Assembly: GCF_002776525.5 (NCBI RefSeq)
Contig: NC_045436.1
Coordinates: forward strand, 13,985,243 to 14,049,242
Direction of reading: 5' to 3'
Origin: Piliocolobus tephrosceles
Taxonomy: Eukaryota; Chordata; Mammalia; Primates; Cercopithecidae
DNA length: 64,000 bases
Shown: positions 35,596-48,012 of the stretch, one piece after another
How positions within the stretch are numbered: position 1 is the first letter of the stretch
Layout of the letters: the number at the start of each line of letters is the position of its first letter
Position numbers and translations under genes: made by a program
Notes under the pieces: generated by a model
What the model was told of the DNA's origin: nothing
What the model saw: the letters and a program-made list of their open reading frames with translations, nothing else
Database searches by the model: none

Positions 35596-35956
35596 GGCTG
35601 GGCCCGATGGCTCATCACCTAAATACACTGCCTGAATGTTACCAATTATCCACTCATTTCTTCCACTAATGTCATTATACAATTATAAAAGCTTACGGTA
35701 TGGGCCGGGCATGGTGGCTCACACCTGTAACCCCAGCACTTTGGGAGGCCGAGGTGGGTGGATCATGAGGTCAGGAGTTTGAGACCAGCCTGGCCAACAT
35801 GGTGAAACCCTGTCTCTATTAAAAATACGAAAATAGCCAAACGTGGTGTGAGGTAGGAGAATCGCTTGAACCCAGGAGGTGGAGGTTGCAGTGAACCAAG
35901 ATCGCACCATTGCACTCCAGCCTGGAAGGCAGAGCAAGACTCCATCTTGAAAACAA
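35596..35956 (+). mobile_element. Composite Alu: 25-bp Alu head, 82-bp filler, then a second Alu
   Basis: A target-site duplication (AACACTTTTGCACTA at 35581-35595, AACAATTTTTGCACTA from 35954) encloses three parts. First is an Alu 5' head of 25 bases (35596-35620). Second is 82 bases of non-Alu sequence (35621-35702). Third is a nearly complete Alu restarting at GGCCGGGCATGG (35703). The last has its own internal loss of about 45 bases between AAACGTGGTG and TGAGGTAGGAG. One insertion event cannot easily give this order, so a template switch, conversion or later rearrangement is implied. Confidence 0.85.
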
Positions 35957-36039
35957 CAATTTTTGCACTAAAGCAAGGCTACTCGTTTCTAGCTCAGGGT
36001 AAATCTTGACTAGTGACTCTGAGAATGTGTCACTGCTTC

Positions 36040-36190
36040 TCAAAGTGATACATAACTTTCTCAGTAACTCTGGGATAAGAATAGTACTTCCCTTAGAAGT
36101 TTTTATGAGAATTACATGAAATAATAAATAAAAAGGCCTTTATACTAGACTTAGTATAAAACACAATTTCAATAATTGTTAGCTGTTATT
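36040..36190 (-). repeat. MIR SINE, antisense
   Basis: Inverted MIR order: 'actttctcagtaactctggg', 'ataagaatagtacttccctt', 'atgagaattacatgaaataa' and 'caataattgttagctgttat'. Old and non-functional. A short (TC)n run follows at 36359-36374. Confidence 0.6.
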
Positions 36191-36876
36191 CTAATGTCAC
36201 AGTCATTCTGTGGTTATCAAGATGTTTTTTGATTGTCTATTTTTACTGTTTGTATTTCATATGTACCCAGACAAACATTTCTCATTCTAAAAGACCTATT
36301 TTTCTGTTGTTTTATCCCTAAGCAGGAAGATCTCGGTGTATATCTCTATATCTATTTTTCTCTCTCTCTCTCTCTGCCTGCATTTATTTAATGACTGAAT
36401 AATTCACTACCTATGGAGCTCTAGTTTTATAAATATTCTCTATGGTTTTCAGTTTATAGGAAGAGTATTTAGTCTTTGCCCATGATTTTCATGCAATTTA
36501 TAATCGTCATTGCAATCTTGATTTAATCTTTATAATCTGCATTTGAATATAGATTAAACCTTTAAAACATATTTCCTCAACATGAGAGTCTTTTGAGCAT
36601 ATTTTCATAAAATGTCCTAGAGTTTTATAATGTGAAGAGATATAAGAGATAAAAGTAGTCTCCCAAGGTTGTTGTGTTGCTTGTCTCCTCACCTTTTCTC
36701 AGATACCTTCTTATACATCTGTACCTGCTTCTTCATTGTTAGTTTCACAAATATTTAATTCCATAAACACCTACTTATTCTTGGGAATCACTTGGGGACC
36801 GTCAAAAATTTTAAAATATACACATGGATCAAATTGATTGGAGGAGAAAAGTGTTTCAGATTTATTTGTTTAGATT
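36191..36876. other. AT-rich stretch with a (TC)n run
   Basis: About 690 bp without gene or named repeat apart from the TC microsatellite at 36359-36374. Confidence 0.55.
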
Positions 36877-37198
36877 TATTTTATTTTATTTCATTACTTT
36901 TATTATTATTTTTGTGGAGATGGAGTCTCACTCTGCCACTCAGGATGGAGTGCAGTGGCGCGATCTCGGCTCACTGCAACCTCTACCTCCCAGGTTCCAG
37001 CGATTCTCTTGCCTCGGCCTCCAGTGTGGCTGTGATTACAGACATGCACCATCACACCTGGCTAATTTTTGTATTTTTGGTAGAGACTGGATTTCACCAT
37101 GTTGGCCAGGCTGCTCTCTAACTCGTGACCTCAGGTGATCTGCCTGCCTTGGCTTCCCAAAGTGCTGGGATTACATAAGTGAGTCCCTGTGCCCAGCC
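36877..37198 (-). mobile_element. Alu SINE (AluS type)
   Basis: Antisense Alu with a T/A-rich tail at its left end and GTGCCCAGCC at its right end. Two forward pseudo-ORFs of 104 and 109 codons run through it; both are reverse-strand Alu readings. It forms an inverted pair with the composite Alu at 35596, about 920 bp apart. Confidence 0.95.
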
Positions 37199-38849
37199 AG
37201 ATTTAGATTAAAACAGAACATTCTCATATTGTTTCTGGTAATATTCTATAAAAGATAATCTCTTTCTTATGAAGGAGAAAATTGCTATATCCCCTCATTA
37301 ATATATAATTCCTCATATTTTAGAGATTAAATTTTTTGTAAAGTGATACATAATCATGGTAAAACATCAAAAGCTATGGGATGGTACAAAAACAAATTAA
37401 CAGTCCCAGTTTAGCCCTTCACAAACCCCAGTGTTCATTTCTGGCATAACTGTCATTGAAAGGTTTGTACCTTCCTCTACATTTCGATTCAAATACATGA
37501 CATGAGTTTAAACTCATAATCTATCATTAAATAAACTGAGTTTCTTGTTGGAATTTTGCATGGGTTGATTGCCAGCATAGGTTTGGAAGTCCTTTTTAAG
37601 GAAAAGGAAAAGACCCTTGAAATTCATAACAAAATTTTTTTAGCAAGCTGTGTTCAAAAGGGAGAAAAAGGATAAAAAATATTTTATACCTTTTACAATT
37701 TAACCTCTTACTGCCTTGAGATTTTATTTTTAATGCTAAGTTGTCTTGAAGAATTATCTACATATAACTGAAATCATTATTTTCTCTTGCCACCTTGTAT
37801 TCCTTTAACCCCTGTTTTGTTTGGTTTTCCTTTATCAAAGTCACAAAGGCATCATCATGAGGCAGATAACCACTGATGAAAAACCCGCATAGCTACACAC
37901 AGCAAATAACTGGACACTGTGTTCAGATACTAACAGTGAGGCTTGTGGGCTCAGAAGTGCCTTTGGGAGCATCTGTTCTCTGACATGCTGGCACTCAATG
38001 GACACTTAATAGTTTTTGAATGGCTGATTGCATGAACTAAAGATTTAATTTTGCACAATATTATTTTTTATAATAATTTAACTGTGTGCTGCATGCTGGA
38101 CACTGCAAACAAAGCTCAGGTCTCAAGGAGAGTAGATTCTAGCAATTTTTGTGACTTCATTGGCCACAAAATGGAAGAGGCTGTCTGCCTTGCATAAATT
38201 AGCATGAATGTGGAAATAAAACTTGACGTTGCAATTCCTTTTAAAAACAAAATAGAAAGCTGACTGGCTCCTGGGCACTGGAGGTAAACTGCGTGTTCAG
38301 TGTGTGATTTTGTATCCCCTGCTGTGCCTCAGTAGAGGACAGCGGGATGTACTCAGCATCTTGTATTTATTTTTATGTACTAGGACCTTCCTACTGTTAC
38401 AACCCCAGGAACAATCTTGGGAAAACATTCTTTGTTTCTGTAAATCTAAATAAATGTTCTCAATGTTTCTTTTAGCATCTATAAAAAACGGTCATTTTTA
38501 GATTTAATTTGCTATTTATTCACTAGTGGATCAATTGATGTTCTCTGCCAGTGTCTCCTAAATAACACTCCACATTTAGGCAGTGCATTACAGTTAGAAA
38601 GCTATTTTACATACGTAATCATATGCTTGGAATTGGTGAAGCCAACAGATTTGATTGAGTCTGGCCAAACTTAAGACTTTCATCGTATCACTTGCTATTC
38701 CTTACTGACGTCTTAAAAGTTGTTACCCATTTTCTTAAAAATGTTACTGATGAGAAAGCAAAATTCCTTGATTTTCTTATGGCACTTTATATTTTTTCCA
38801 ATTTTTAAAAAAGAAATGGAATAAACAAGAGAAAGTATTGCTTACTAAC
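37199..38849. other. Unassigned DNA
   Basis: About 1.65 kb without confident features. The part at 37330-37500 has blocks ('aaaacatcaaaagctatggg', 'tttgtaccttcctctacatt') that hint at an old LINE fragment. A piece at 38575-38640 ('tacagttagaaagctatttt') hints at a MIR. Neither is secure. No gene evidence. Confidence 0.45.
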
Positions 38850-39035
38850 CATTTTTTTATGCCCCAGCCCTGTGTTGGATGTTTTAAAATAAGTAATACA
38901 AATATTAATTCTCACAGTAGCTCTTACAGATGACCCTGGTTAATTTAGGAAACAGAGATTTGGAGAGGTTCAATGGGTTACCTTGGGTCACTGCCTGGGG
39001 AAGTGAAGGGCTACAACTGGCAGGAACTGAACTTC
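38850..39035 (+). repeat. MIR SINE
   Basis: Sense MIR: 'ccccagccctgtgttggatg', 'ttaattctcacagtagctct', 'taggaaacagagatttggag' and 'gaggttcaatgggttacctt' occur in the consensus order. It is among the better preserved MIRs here. Confidence 0.7.
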
Positions 39036-39544
39036 TTCCATTATGTGATGGCACTTACTTCTCCATTCTTCTGCTTTGGCTGTAAATGTTACATTATGTA
39101 ACACATTTGCAGTTACATCACTGCAGTTTTATTTTATCATGATATTAGGCTTTTAACCTACTTTTAATTCCATTTCTTGGCTAATCTGTTCAAACACATA
39201 TTATCTGCACATTTTTGTACTTATTCAGGTTCTATGAATGGTTCTTTGTTTAGTCAACCAAGTGTTACCCTTCTTCCTTCTTGGATACAGGGATGTTCCC
39301 TCTCCTTGGTCTTGTGGTAATACTTTCTAATGAGCATATGATTCCCTCGGATAACCTTCTCATTACATGTCTTTTTCCATGAACTTTAAAATTAAGTCAT
39401 ATAAACCAATTTACCCAATCTCTGATTGTGTAAATGATGAATTGTTGCATTCCTTGCTAAGAAATATACTTTATGTTGAGAACACTCATTTTGAATCTAG
39501 TCTTTGCTAAAAGCACTACAGGAACTATGTATATTCCCCACTTG
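39036..39544. other. Unassigned DNA
   Basis: About 500 bp with nothing recognised between the MIR and the MLT1 LTR. Confidence 0.55.
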
Positions 39545-40074
39545 AGTAACTGATCATGATTGTGCTTGTTCGTTATCTATCCATGCATAATATATTTTAA
39601 TGACATAAAGCAACAACAAACATTTTTATATCCCACGATTCCTGTGGGCCAGGAATTTGGGAGTGGCTTGGCTAGATGGTTCTGAATTGGGGTCTTTAAT
39701 GAGACTGAAATAAAATGTGAATGGCGGCTGCAGTCATAGGCAGTTCTGACAGGGCTGGAGCATCCAATTTCAAGGTGATTCATTCACCTGCTCCTGGCTG
39801 GTTCTGGCTGTCAATGGGAGTCCTCAGTTTCTCTCCATGTGTGTATTTACACAGGAATGCCTGTGCATCCTCATAGCTTGGCTCTGACTTCTCGTAGGGT
39901 GACTGAGGCAGCACTCCTCTGTATAAGCTGGCCTCAGGAGGGGCACACTGTCACCTCTGTCACATCCAATTGGTCACACAGATAACACCTAATGCAACGC
40001 TGGAGGAGACTATCTAAGGGCATGAATACCCCAAGCATCCCTGGGAGTCATCGTAGAGACTGGCTGCTACACAT
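39545..40074 (+). mobile_element. MLT1-type LTR (ERVL-MaLR)
   Basis: Solo LTR of the ancient MaLR group. Typical blocks in order are 'cccacgattcctgtgggcca', 'ggaatttgggagtggcttgg', 'gctgcagtcataggcagttc', 'tccaatttcaaggtgattca', 'gaggagactatctaagggca' and 'gagactggctgctacac'. No internal retroviral sequence adjoins it. Better preserved than the copy at 9765. Confidence 0.8.
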
Positions 40075-40659
40075 TTCCAGAGGCAGCCTCTATTTCGCCT
40101 TCCTAAACCCGCCCATTGCTCCATATTTGCCTTCGTTACCTTGCTATTCTTTCTTCATCAGATAACTAACATTCTCTTTATCCCCAGAGTTGCCTTGTCT
40201 GCTTACAATCTCAATTTATTTTGAGATGCCAGTATTTTATCAAAGGGGCAATTGATTTTACTTGTCCTTTTATTGCTTATCACCTAGAGTATTTTTCAAT
40301 ACTAATTCAAAGTGCATGACTATTAATGACTGCATATATTATTTAGTGTGTTTATTCCACTGTGTACAGGTGTTTTATAAGTTCATATACCTAGTTCTGT
40401 GATTTTTTTCTAGATTACACATCCTTCTGTCCCTTAGATATGTCTGCTTTTATATCCCAGTGACAGCTCAAATTAATGTGTGTCTGTGTTTTTCCTTCTA
40501 CTGGCTCCACATCCTATCCTGTCAAACTCAGTGAATGGCTCCACCATATCTTAATCTCATAAACCAAGTAGTGCCAGTAATTTGGAGTTCTTTTCTTTCC
40601 CTCACACACAACACGAAGCCAGCCAGGCTGTTTCATGAAGTCTAACTTTTAAAAACCTT

Positions 40660-41270
40660 TCAAGATTGCCATATATTCTGCCTCACCATTACTACAGCCG
40701 TAACTCAAATCTTGTCATTCCTTTACTGAACTATGTCACTAATCTCTATATGTTCACCATTCTTTCCATCTCTCCCTCACAAACCCATTCTTCAGAGAGC
40801 TTCCAGAGCATTCTTCCCAAAATGCAAATGTGAGCCTATGCCTCCTATGCTTAGGATTCTTCAATGGCTCCTTACTGCCTTGCAAAAAAACCCTACGCTC
40901 TCTTCTTTCCTTAAGTCTTACCACTCCCTCCACCACCATATCTAACACCTTCCAGAACATGCTAGATCTTAATCACCTAAATAACTTGATATTCCTAACA
41001 CATCAGACCTTAGCTCCTATAGTGATATGATCAGCCCTGAAACCTTCTATCCTCTTCTCTCTTACCTACTGAACAGCAACTAATTTTTCAAGGCTCAATA
41101 CAAAGTTTGCCTCTTTCAGTTTGCCTTTGTCTTCAGTTTTCTCTCCTGATAGTCTGCAGACCCTGTGATGTCAATGATTATGACTTATTCTTTCCAAATC
41201 TCCTGAGCTCATTGTAGTCACTGACACACAGAAGCTATCAAGTAAAATGCTAATGAATGGAAATAGAAAT
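40660..41270 (+). repeat. L2 LINE 3' region
   Basis: Sense L2 relic with 'caaatgtgagcctatgcctc', 'gcttaggattcttcaatggc', 'tccttactgccttgcaaaaa', 'tttttcaaggctcaatacaa' and 'agtttgcctttgtctt' in the expected order, ending near 'ctaatgaatgga'. The several 66-70 codon frames within it on both strands are noise. Confidence 0.75.
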
Positions 41271-42427
41271 CCCTTCATTTGACCTAGGTAGGTGGATTAT
41301 AGGAATATTTGACTTATCCTGGAACACTACATAATTACCTACAACACAGGTTGTGTGTGAATGCTATTCCCAGGCAATTGTCTGTTGGGCTTGCAGAGAA
41401 GTAAGTACTACTAACGTAATTGGAGAAAACTTTTTAATGCAATTTTGAAATAGAAGCTAATTTATACTTTCTTTACCACTAGATTGAACTTGTATATTAA
41501 GGAAAACGAGTTAGTTTTTCTTATTTCCTATTTAATGTGTTAGAACATAAATAAACATTTCAGCTACCCTGAACCTTGGTCCTTGAAACTGTTGTTATTG
41601 ATTGCATGATTACAGAGACTCACTTTAGAATTGAAAAATCTCTTTTACTTCTTGAAAGTTATAAGGTAAATTTCATGTTTAGTCTTTCTGACTGCATTTG
41701 AAACCATAAAATGTTAATTCTGTAGCATCCATGTAATTACAGAGAAGAAAATAAAAAGTTATTTTAGGTATAGCTAAGGATACCATATTTGTTTATTTTT
41801 TTTTTTCATTTAAGACATCTTTCAGTACAGTTATCACATTGTCAACCAGAAATGCCACATTGTTTCTACATTATCATTATTCTCTTTTTTCTCCTGTACT
41901 GTAACAACAACCAATTATATTTCCTTGGGTCTTTATGTTGTTATGACACACGTGTGAAAGTGTTTGAATTAAGAAAGGTTAAATGTTTTGTTTTTCCCTT
42001 AAGATCTTATAATGTTCAAATTACAGAAAATTTTTAAAAATATTTTTTCCTTAATTCTTGATACGTAGTTGAAAAGTGCCTACAAAATGTGTAATTGTGT
42101 GCACATGTGTGTGGTGGGGCGAAGGTAGACATAAAGGAAGAGAGGGAGGAAGGAAAGAAGGGAGACAGAGATTGAGATTGCTTTAGAGCAACAGGAATTT
42201 CAAATCAATGAATATTTCACTTTATTGCTGGAATAGAATGGTTGGGCACTGACATCTGGAATAAAGAGTTGAGAAGATGAAGGCAGAATAATGTTCTCTA
42301 TCTTAATTAGATAAATAATTTGCAGCTCTACATTAGCCTTGTCTGTGTCCCTGGATTACGCATTCTATTTGTAGGTAAAACAAATGTGAATGTACTTCTA
42401 GATGCTGGCTTTGCCTATAATTCCTTG
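41271..42427. other. Unassigned DNA with a GA-rich patch
   Basis: About 1.15 kb with no confident repeat. A purine-rich GGAGGAAGGAAAGAAGGGAG-type patch lies at about 42120-42175. An 82-codon forward frame at 41789-42037 is hydrophobic because of T-rich sequence and is not supported as a gene. Confidence 0.5.
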
Positions 42428-42737
42428 TTTTTTTTTTTTTTTATTTTGTTTATTTTGAGACGGAGTCTCGCACTGTCGCCCAGGCTGGAGTGTAGTTGCC
42501 TGATCTTCGCTCACTGCAAGATCCGCCTCCCGGGTTCCCGCCATTCTCCTGCCTGAGCCTCCAGAGTAGCTGGGACTTCAGGTGCCCACCACCTCGCCCA
42601 GCTAATTTTTTTTGTATTTCTAGTAGAGACGGGGTTTCACCATGTTAGCCAGGATGGTCTCCATCTCCTGACCTCATGATCCGCCCGCCTCGGGCTCCCA
42701 AAGTGCTGGGATTACAGGCGTGAGCCAGCACCTGGTC
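42428..42737 (-). mobile_element. AluY SINE
   Basis: Antisense AluY with a T-rich tail at left and a target-site duplication AATTCCTTG at 42419-42427, AATTCCTTC at 42738-42746. On its own strand the right arm reads GGGCGAGGTGGTGGGC, again the GAGGTGG form seen in the AluY at 33452. It carries many private substitutions. Confidence 0.95.
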
Positions 42738-42746
42738 AATTCCTTC

Positions 42747-45700
42747 TTTAGTTTGAATGCTATTATTGTGCTTTGAAGTAAATAACCACGAACTTTGAAA
42801 GAAAGTACCTACAAACAATGTAGTCCTAAAGTTTAACACTGAGCATTTTGGGATTATTATTCCTACTTAGGTTACAGCTTTGCAATTGAACAAAGTGGGT
42901 TTAAATTATGTAAATAGAAATACAAATTCAACATGAACCCATTTGTATATAGAGAGTTAGAAGTGTGGGATATTTTTTATCCTTAGATGTTTTTTTATCT
43001 TTTTTTGCTTGGAAGTTACTTTTGGGATCAAAAGGATTCTACTTTTCATGTGATTAGCATCTGCCTTTCAATATTGTAGTCCCTCTCCCTTAAGCCAAGG
43101 ACCTTGTTCTTGTTGCTGTTATTGTCATTTAAGCCAACTAACTTGAGCACATCAAGGAGAGTGTTGATTCAGCCAGCCAGGCACATACCCATGCATGTAG
43201 CCAATAGGCAATATTTTCAACCACAGTTCACTCAGTGTTTAGTGGGAATTAGCAGTGAGTGGAAAGGGATTAGGACTAAGAAGTCATTGAAATATTTGCT
43301 TATTAAGATATGTTGAAAAATAGTGATTTGGTAATACTTTCAATAGGTGAATTAGGAACAAGTGAATTGATAGACTGGAGCATAGATCTTTCTAGCTGGA
43401 GTAATTGACATAAGCAAAACTTTGAGGTGAAAATGGTCTCTCCCTTTATGAAGATTGGACCTACCTAGTGCATTAGTATATATTGGGGCACCATTGCTAA
43501 GGGAACAGTAGATGATGGAGTACCTAAAGGCTGATGTTTGATGCAGAAGACACAACAAGATCAAATTGTTGGGCATTAACATAGGTCCTTACAAAGTAAC
43601 CTGTATTTTAGTTGAGTCATACACTACAAATGGAAATAGGATTTCTAGAAAAATAAGTCAAATTTGCATGCATGCTGCCTTGGAAAATAAAGAAAGCAGA
43701 ATTTGGAAGACCATTAAGGAGGCTGTTAGTTTAAAATATGAGGGGGTAAATAATTTGCTGTAATATAAAGAAGAATTAGAATTTAAATGCCAAAGAATAC
43801 AATTTCTCATGTAGTGAAGGGAATGTGATACCTAGGGCCTCAAATAGGGTACTTTATGAAGGTAAAAACACATTGTTTCAGACTTTATCAATTCAGCTAC
43901 AGCTATTTACTTGTTTGATTGCCTTTAAAATTACATTCCTATTTTCATCTATAAAACGTAATTATCTGCAGTCCATTTTGCTTTGATATTTTTATTTGCA
44001 ATCTAAGTTAATAATATGCCTATGCTTTCTCTATACATATATGACTTTTATTAGCCTGTGTTAGTATCTTTATGATTTCTTTCTGATCATTTTGAACAGC
44101 TTTCTGATTTTGAACAGCTTTCTCATAATAAATATGAAACATCACTAAGTATTATTTTTAGCTTATATAGATATATGTTTCATGGTAAAATTAAACTCCT
44201 TTTCTGGTTAAGAATGACTGAAGTATATTGAACATGGAACATCAAATACTAATGATGTTGAAAATCTCTGGGATTGTTTCATGTATTATAACAGACAAAA
44301 CGATAAAGTTGCAGATCTCTGGAAATGAATTCATCCCTGTGGGTTTTAACTCTGTGTCCCATATGGGAAATGCAGACACTATGTTTCAGTGCATGGGAAT
44401 ACTAATGGAATTGATTAAATGATACTTTCTAAAACTAGAGAACATTCTGTCTTTAGTTGTTCGCACGTTGTCAAGCATGATGCTTTCCTTTCGAACCATT
44501 GGACGGAGTCGGCTCACTCTCTGCAGATGGAGCCTTAACACAGCTTCATGAAGTAAGCTGTTGCCTTGTCTCACTATTCAGATGATGCCCCAAATCCCTT
44601 TTAAGAAAGGAAGATGGCATAACCAACTTGGAGATGCTCCAGAACACAGTTTAAAAGGCAGGAAGAGGTCTTTGTCCTTTAATTTCATGTAAGAGATATA
44701 TAAGCAAATAGAAGAAGATAGAAATAAAGGCTGTTTTGCTTTATTATGTGTCAAAAGTGGATGTTCTTAGCAGTCAAGGACTTGAAACCAACCTTCAAAC
44801 CCTGGAAATATGTCTTCTTTCAGGCTCTTTCTTTGGCCTAATTCTTCCTTCTTGGAGCTGACTTTTTTAGAGCATAGTGGAAGGATCATCATATTCTGCT
44901 TGAGGAAGATGAAGGAACCAAGTGTAACAGGTTTGAGAGACCAGTAGACAATAATTAGGCAAACATGGGACAATTCTAAGTAGAAAGGACAGCGTGGAAA
45001 AAGGCTCGGGCTTGCAGATACACTTCCTAAATCAGGGAACTGTTTGCTGTGCTGTCCACCAACAGGGTTAGATGATATCATCAGGGTCACGGGAAGGACA
45101 AAAGGACACTAAAGAGCTCCACAAAGGACAGGGATTTAAAAATATTTCACTTTCAAACCATCATCTTGGACATACAACACTCTATGTACTCTATGCAAGA
45201 AATGAGGATAGAAGAAACGATCTTCCTAAGTAAGAAATGATCCACAATTATACAAAATTACTAGGTAAAACAGACTGAATTAGTATGTGGAAATGCTGAA
45301 AAAAGAGAAAAACAGGAAGGTTCCATAGTTTTCAGCAATTAGGTACTTCCTGGTGCCATTAGGCAAGACTGGAACCCAGGATAAAAAATGCAAGGGAAGA
45401 AGGAGCTAACATCAATTGGATAAAATACAATTTCATTTTCCTTGAATTGTAAGACAAACAAAAAACCAAATAACAACAACAACAACAAACAGGTGCCTCG
45501 TGTGACTCTGGGTCACTATTAATTGTCCATGGTATAACCACATGTAATACTACATTAGCTCTCATTTTTCCAGAATGATCTGTCATATGGTTTGCACAAA
45601 ATAGATTTGGCTTTTTGGCAAGTGAGCTGGAAAAAGCTCCTCTCTTTCTCCAGAAATCCCAAGTTAATACAAGTCTTCTTATTATAGATAGCATCATTTA

Positions 45701-46361
45701 ACCCTGTGGAGTCTAAGAAATTTGCTGAATATAAACATGTTCAATATTACAGTAATATATGGTTAGTTTATACAGTTAAATTATCATAAGATTAGTGATA
45801 AGAAATAAACAAAAGAATATTTTTTCTACAGTATCCTTGGGGAAATAAGTTGTCATTCTAGGTATTAAGGAGAAATTTAAAAAATTGATTTTACTGATTG
45901 ACTACAATTTCCATGATTTTCATCTTATATGTCCCAAAACGTAACGATTTTATGCAATCAGTTTTCTGTCTATATTTTATATTTTATGATATTTCATGTC
46001 TTCTACATTCTGTGTGATACTAAATGCTATCATATCCTCATATTCACTTTTCTGACTCTTTAAAGCATTTTATTTTGCTGTATTTAAATTTGTATTAGTG
46101 TATTCAGACATTTAGAATATAAATTGTATAGAAGATTATACAAATCTTTTTTCCCTTTTCTGCTTATCATATCATCTCAAGTCTCACATCTGCAATTTAT
46201 TATAATTTGATCTACCATGTTTATTACTGAGAAGGCAATATATATACTTTATTTGCAGATCATAAATGAATTTCCTTGAAGATTATAATTATAATGATAT
46301 TTTGCTTCAGATTTCGTCTAGAACTATTTGAAAAGCTTTAGTTAAGAGGATATAGCAAAAT
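42747..46361. other. Repeat-poor stretch, no gene seen
   Basis: About 3.6 kb with no confident repeat family. A small tandem duplication of an 18-mer (ATTTTGAACAGCTTTCTG) lies at 44088-44124 and an (AAC)n run at about 45472-45489. The 107- and 112-codon antisense frames (44767-45090, 45359-45697) have no recognisable domain. Without conservation data neither can be called an exon. Confidence 0.5.
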
Positions 46362-46659
46362 ATCCTCAGCGCAGTGACTCACACCTGTAATCCCAGCACT
46401 TTGGGAGGCCGAGGTGGGCAGATCACTTGAGGTTAGGAGTTCGAGACCAGCCCCGCCAACATGGTGAAACCCCATCTCTACTAAAAATACAAGAAATTAG
46501 CTGGGCGTGGTAGCACACGCTTATAATCCCAAGTACTCAGGAGGCTGAGGCTGGAGAATCTCTTGAACCCGGGAGGCGGAGGTTGCAGTGAGTCAAGACT
46601 GGTTCACTATGCTTTAGCCTTGGCGACAGAGCCAGACCCCTGAAAAAAAAAAAAAAAAG
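46362..46659 (+). mobile_element. Alu SINE (AluS type), 5' end slightly truncated
   Basis: Sense Alu lacking its first few bases: it begins 'cagcgcagtgactcacacct'. It ends in A16 at about 46659. It is intact through both monomers apart from point changes. Confidence 0.94.
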
Positions 46660-46771
46660 AGCTAAAATAGAAAAACCCAAACTCTTAACTCTTAACATAC
46701 ATATACTTTCTTTTACAACCTCCTCCATGTTACCATGTTAACTCTGTCTCTAGAATTTCTCAGGAAATCCT

Positions 46772-46957
46772 CTACTTTTCAATCTAAGAGTACTCCAGTA
46801 CACATTAAAGTCTGGACCCCTAGACATCATTACCTTTATGAGCCTCAAGGTCCGTGCTTTGGTTTAGAAATAGCCTCACTTTGGGCCAGGCGTGGTGGCT
46901 CACACCTGTAATCCCAACACTTTAAGAGACCAAGGCAGGTGGATCACCTGAGGTCAA
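46772..46957 (+). repeat. Donor segment of a local inverted duplication
   Basis: Unique flank (46772-46883) plus the first 74 bases of the AluS at 46884. Its reverse complement is present at 48061-48245 with about ten differences over 186 bases, roughly 95% identity including one 1-bp indel. This side is the donor because the Alu here is complete and has its own target-site duplication, while the other copy stops abruptly inside the Alu. Confidence 0.95.
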
Positions 46958-47188
46958 GAGTTCAAGACTAGCCTGGCCAACATGGTGAAACCCCATCTCT
47001 ACTAAAAATACAAAATTAGCAGGTCGTGGTGGCATGCACCTGTAATCCCAGCTACTTAGGGGACTGAGGCAGGAGAACTGATTGAACCTGGGAGGCAGAG
47101 GTTGCAGTGAGCCAAGATCACTACACTGCCCTGTAGCCTGGTCAACAAAGTGAGACTCCATCTCAAAAAAAAAAAAAAAAAAAAAAAA
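46884..47188 (+). mobile_element. AluS SINE
   Basis: Sense Alu starting GGCCAGGCGTGG and ending in an A23-type tail. Its target-site duplication is AGAAATAGCCTCACTTTG (46866-46883) and GGAAATAGGTTCACTTAG (47189-47206), diverged but clear. A 'taagagaccaaggcagg' variant near 46923 is a private marker that lets its inverted copy at 48061 be identified. Confidence 0.95.
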
Positions 47189-48012
47189 GGAAATAGGTTC
47201 ACTTAGAATAATGATTAGAGGATATTTTTAACAGAATGCAGTTGGGGAATCTGATCTTTATGTATAAAATGAAATGGTTGTTTTTACAAATCTTTGGGAA
47301 CACTGCACATAGGCCAAGTGTGAAACAGCAGGACCTGGAGGACGTAGTTAGACCATAAAGCACACAGAAGGCATAGATGATGTGGGGGCATCTTTTCCAT
47401 TCTCTGACAACTCATCCTGGCCTTCAGTTGTGGGGAAGTAGTCATAAAATAGTTCTCAGAAGGATGTCTAAAGAGGACCTCACACCCTGATTATCATGAC
47501 ATTTTATGTAAATGTAAAAAAGTAAGGGTGATTTGATGACATCAATCACTTTTTACATATGCATTCCTCGTAAGTGGTGTCATGCAGAAATGTGTGGTTA
47601 TAGGGGTTGAGATAAAATGTTATGCTCTACGTTTGGTATTTGAGCAGAGAAAAGAAACATATCAAAAATGTAAGTTACATAAATGATACCAAAGAACATA
47701 TTACCATACATTTTAAAGCTATCTTCTGTATGTTTTAAAGTTAAATATGACATTTATTTATACATGCAGATGTCATCTTATTTTATTATGCTTGACTTAA
47801 TAGACTTTGCAGATAGTGCATTTTTTATAAATTGAAGGTTTGTGGCAACTGTGTCCAGCAAGTCTGTTAACACCATTTTTCCAACAGCTCATTGTTGACA
47901 TGTGCTCACTTCATGTCTTGGTGTTACATTTGATATTTCTCACAATATTTCAAACTTTTTCATTATTATTATATTTGTTACAGTGATTTGTGATCAGTGA
48001 TTGTTGAAGTTA

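Noticed and set aside
44767..45697. Antisense frames of 107 and 112 codons as possible exons
   Set aside because: No known domain, and the lengths are possible by chance in a 64-kb window. No acceptor-donor pair framing a conserved-looking exon was seen.
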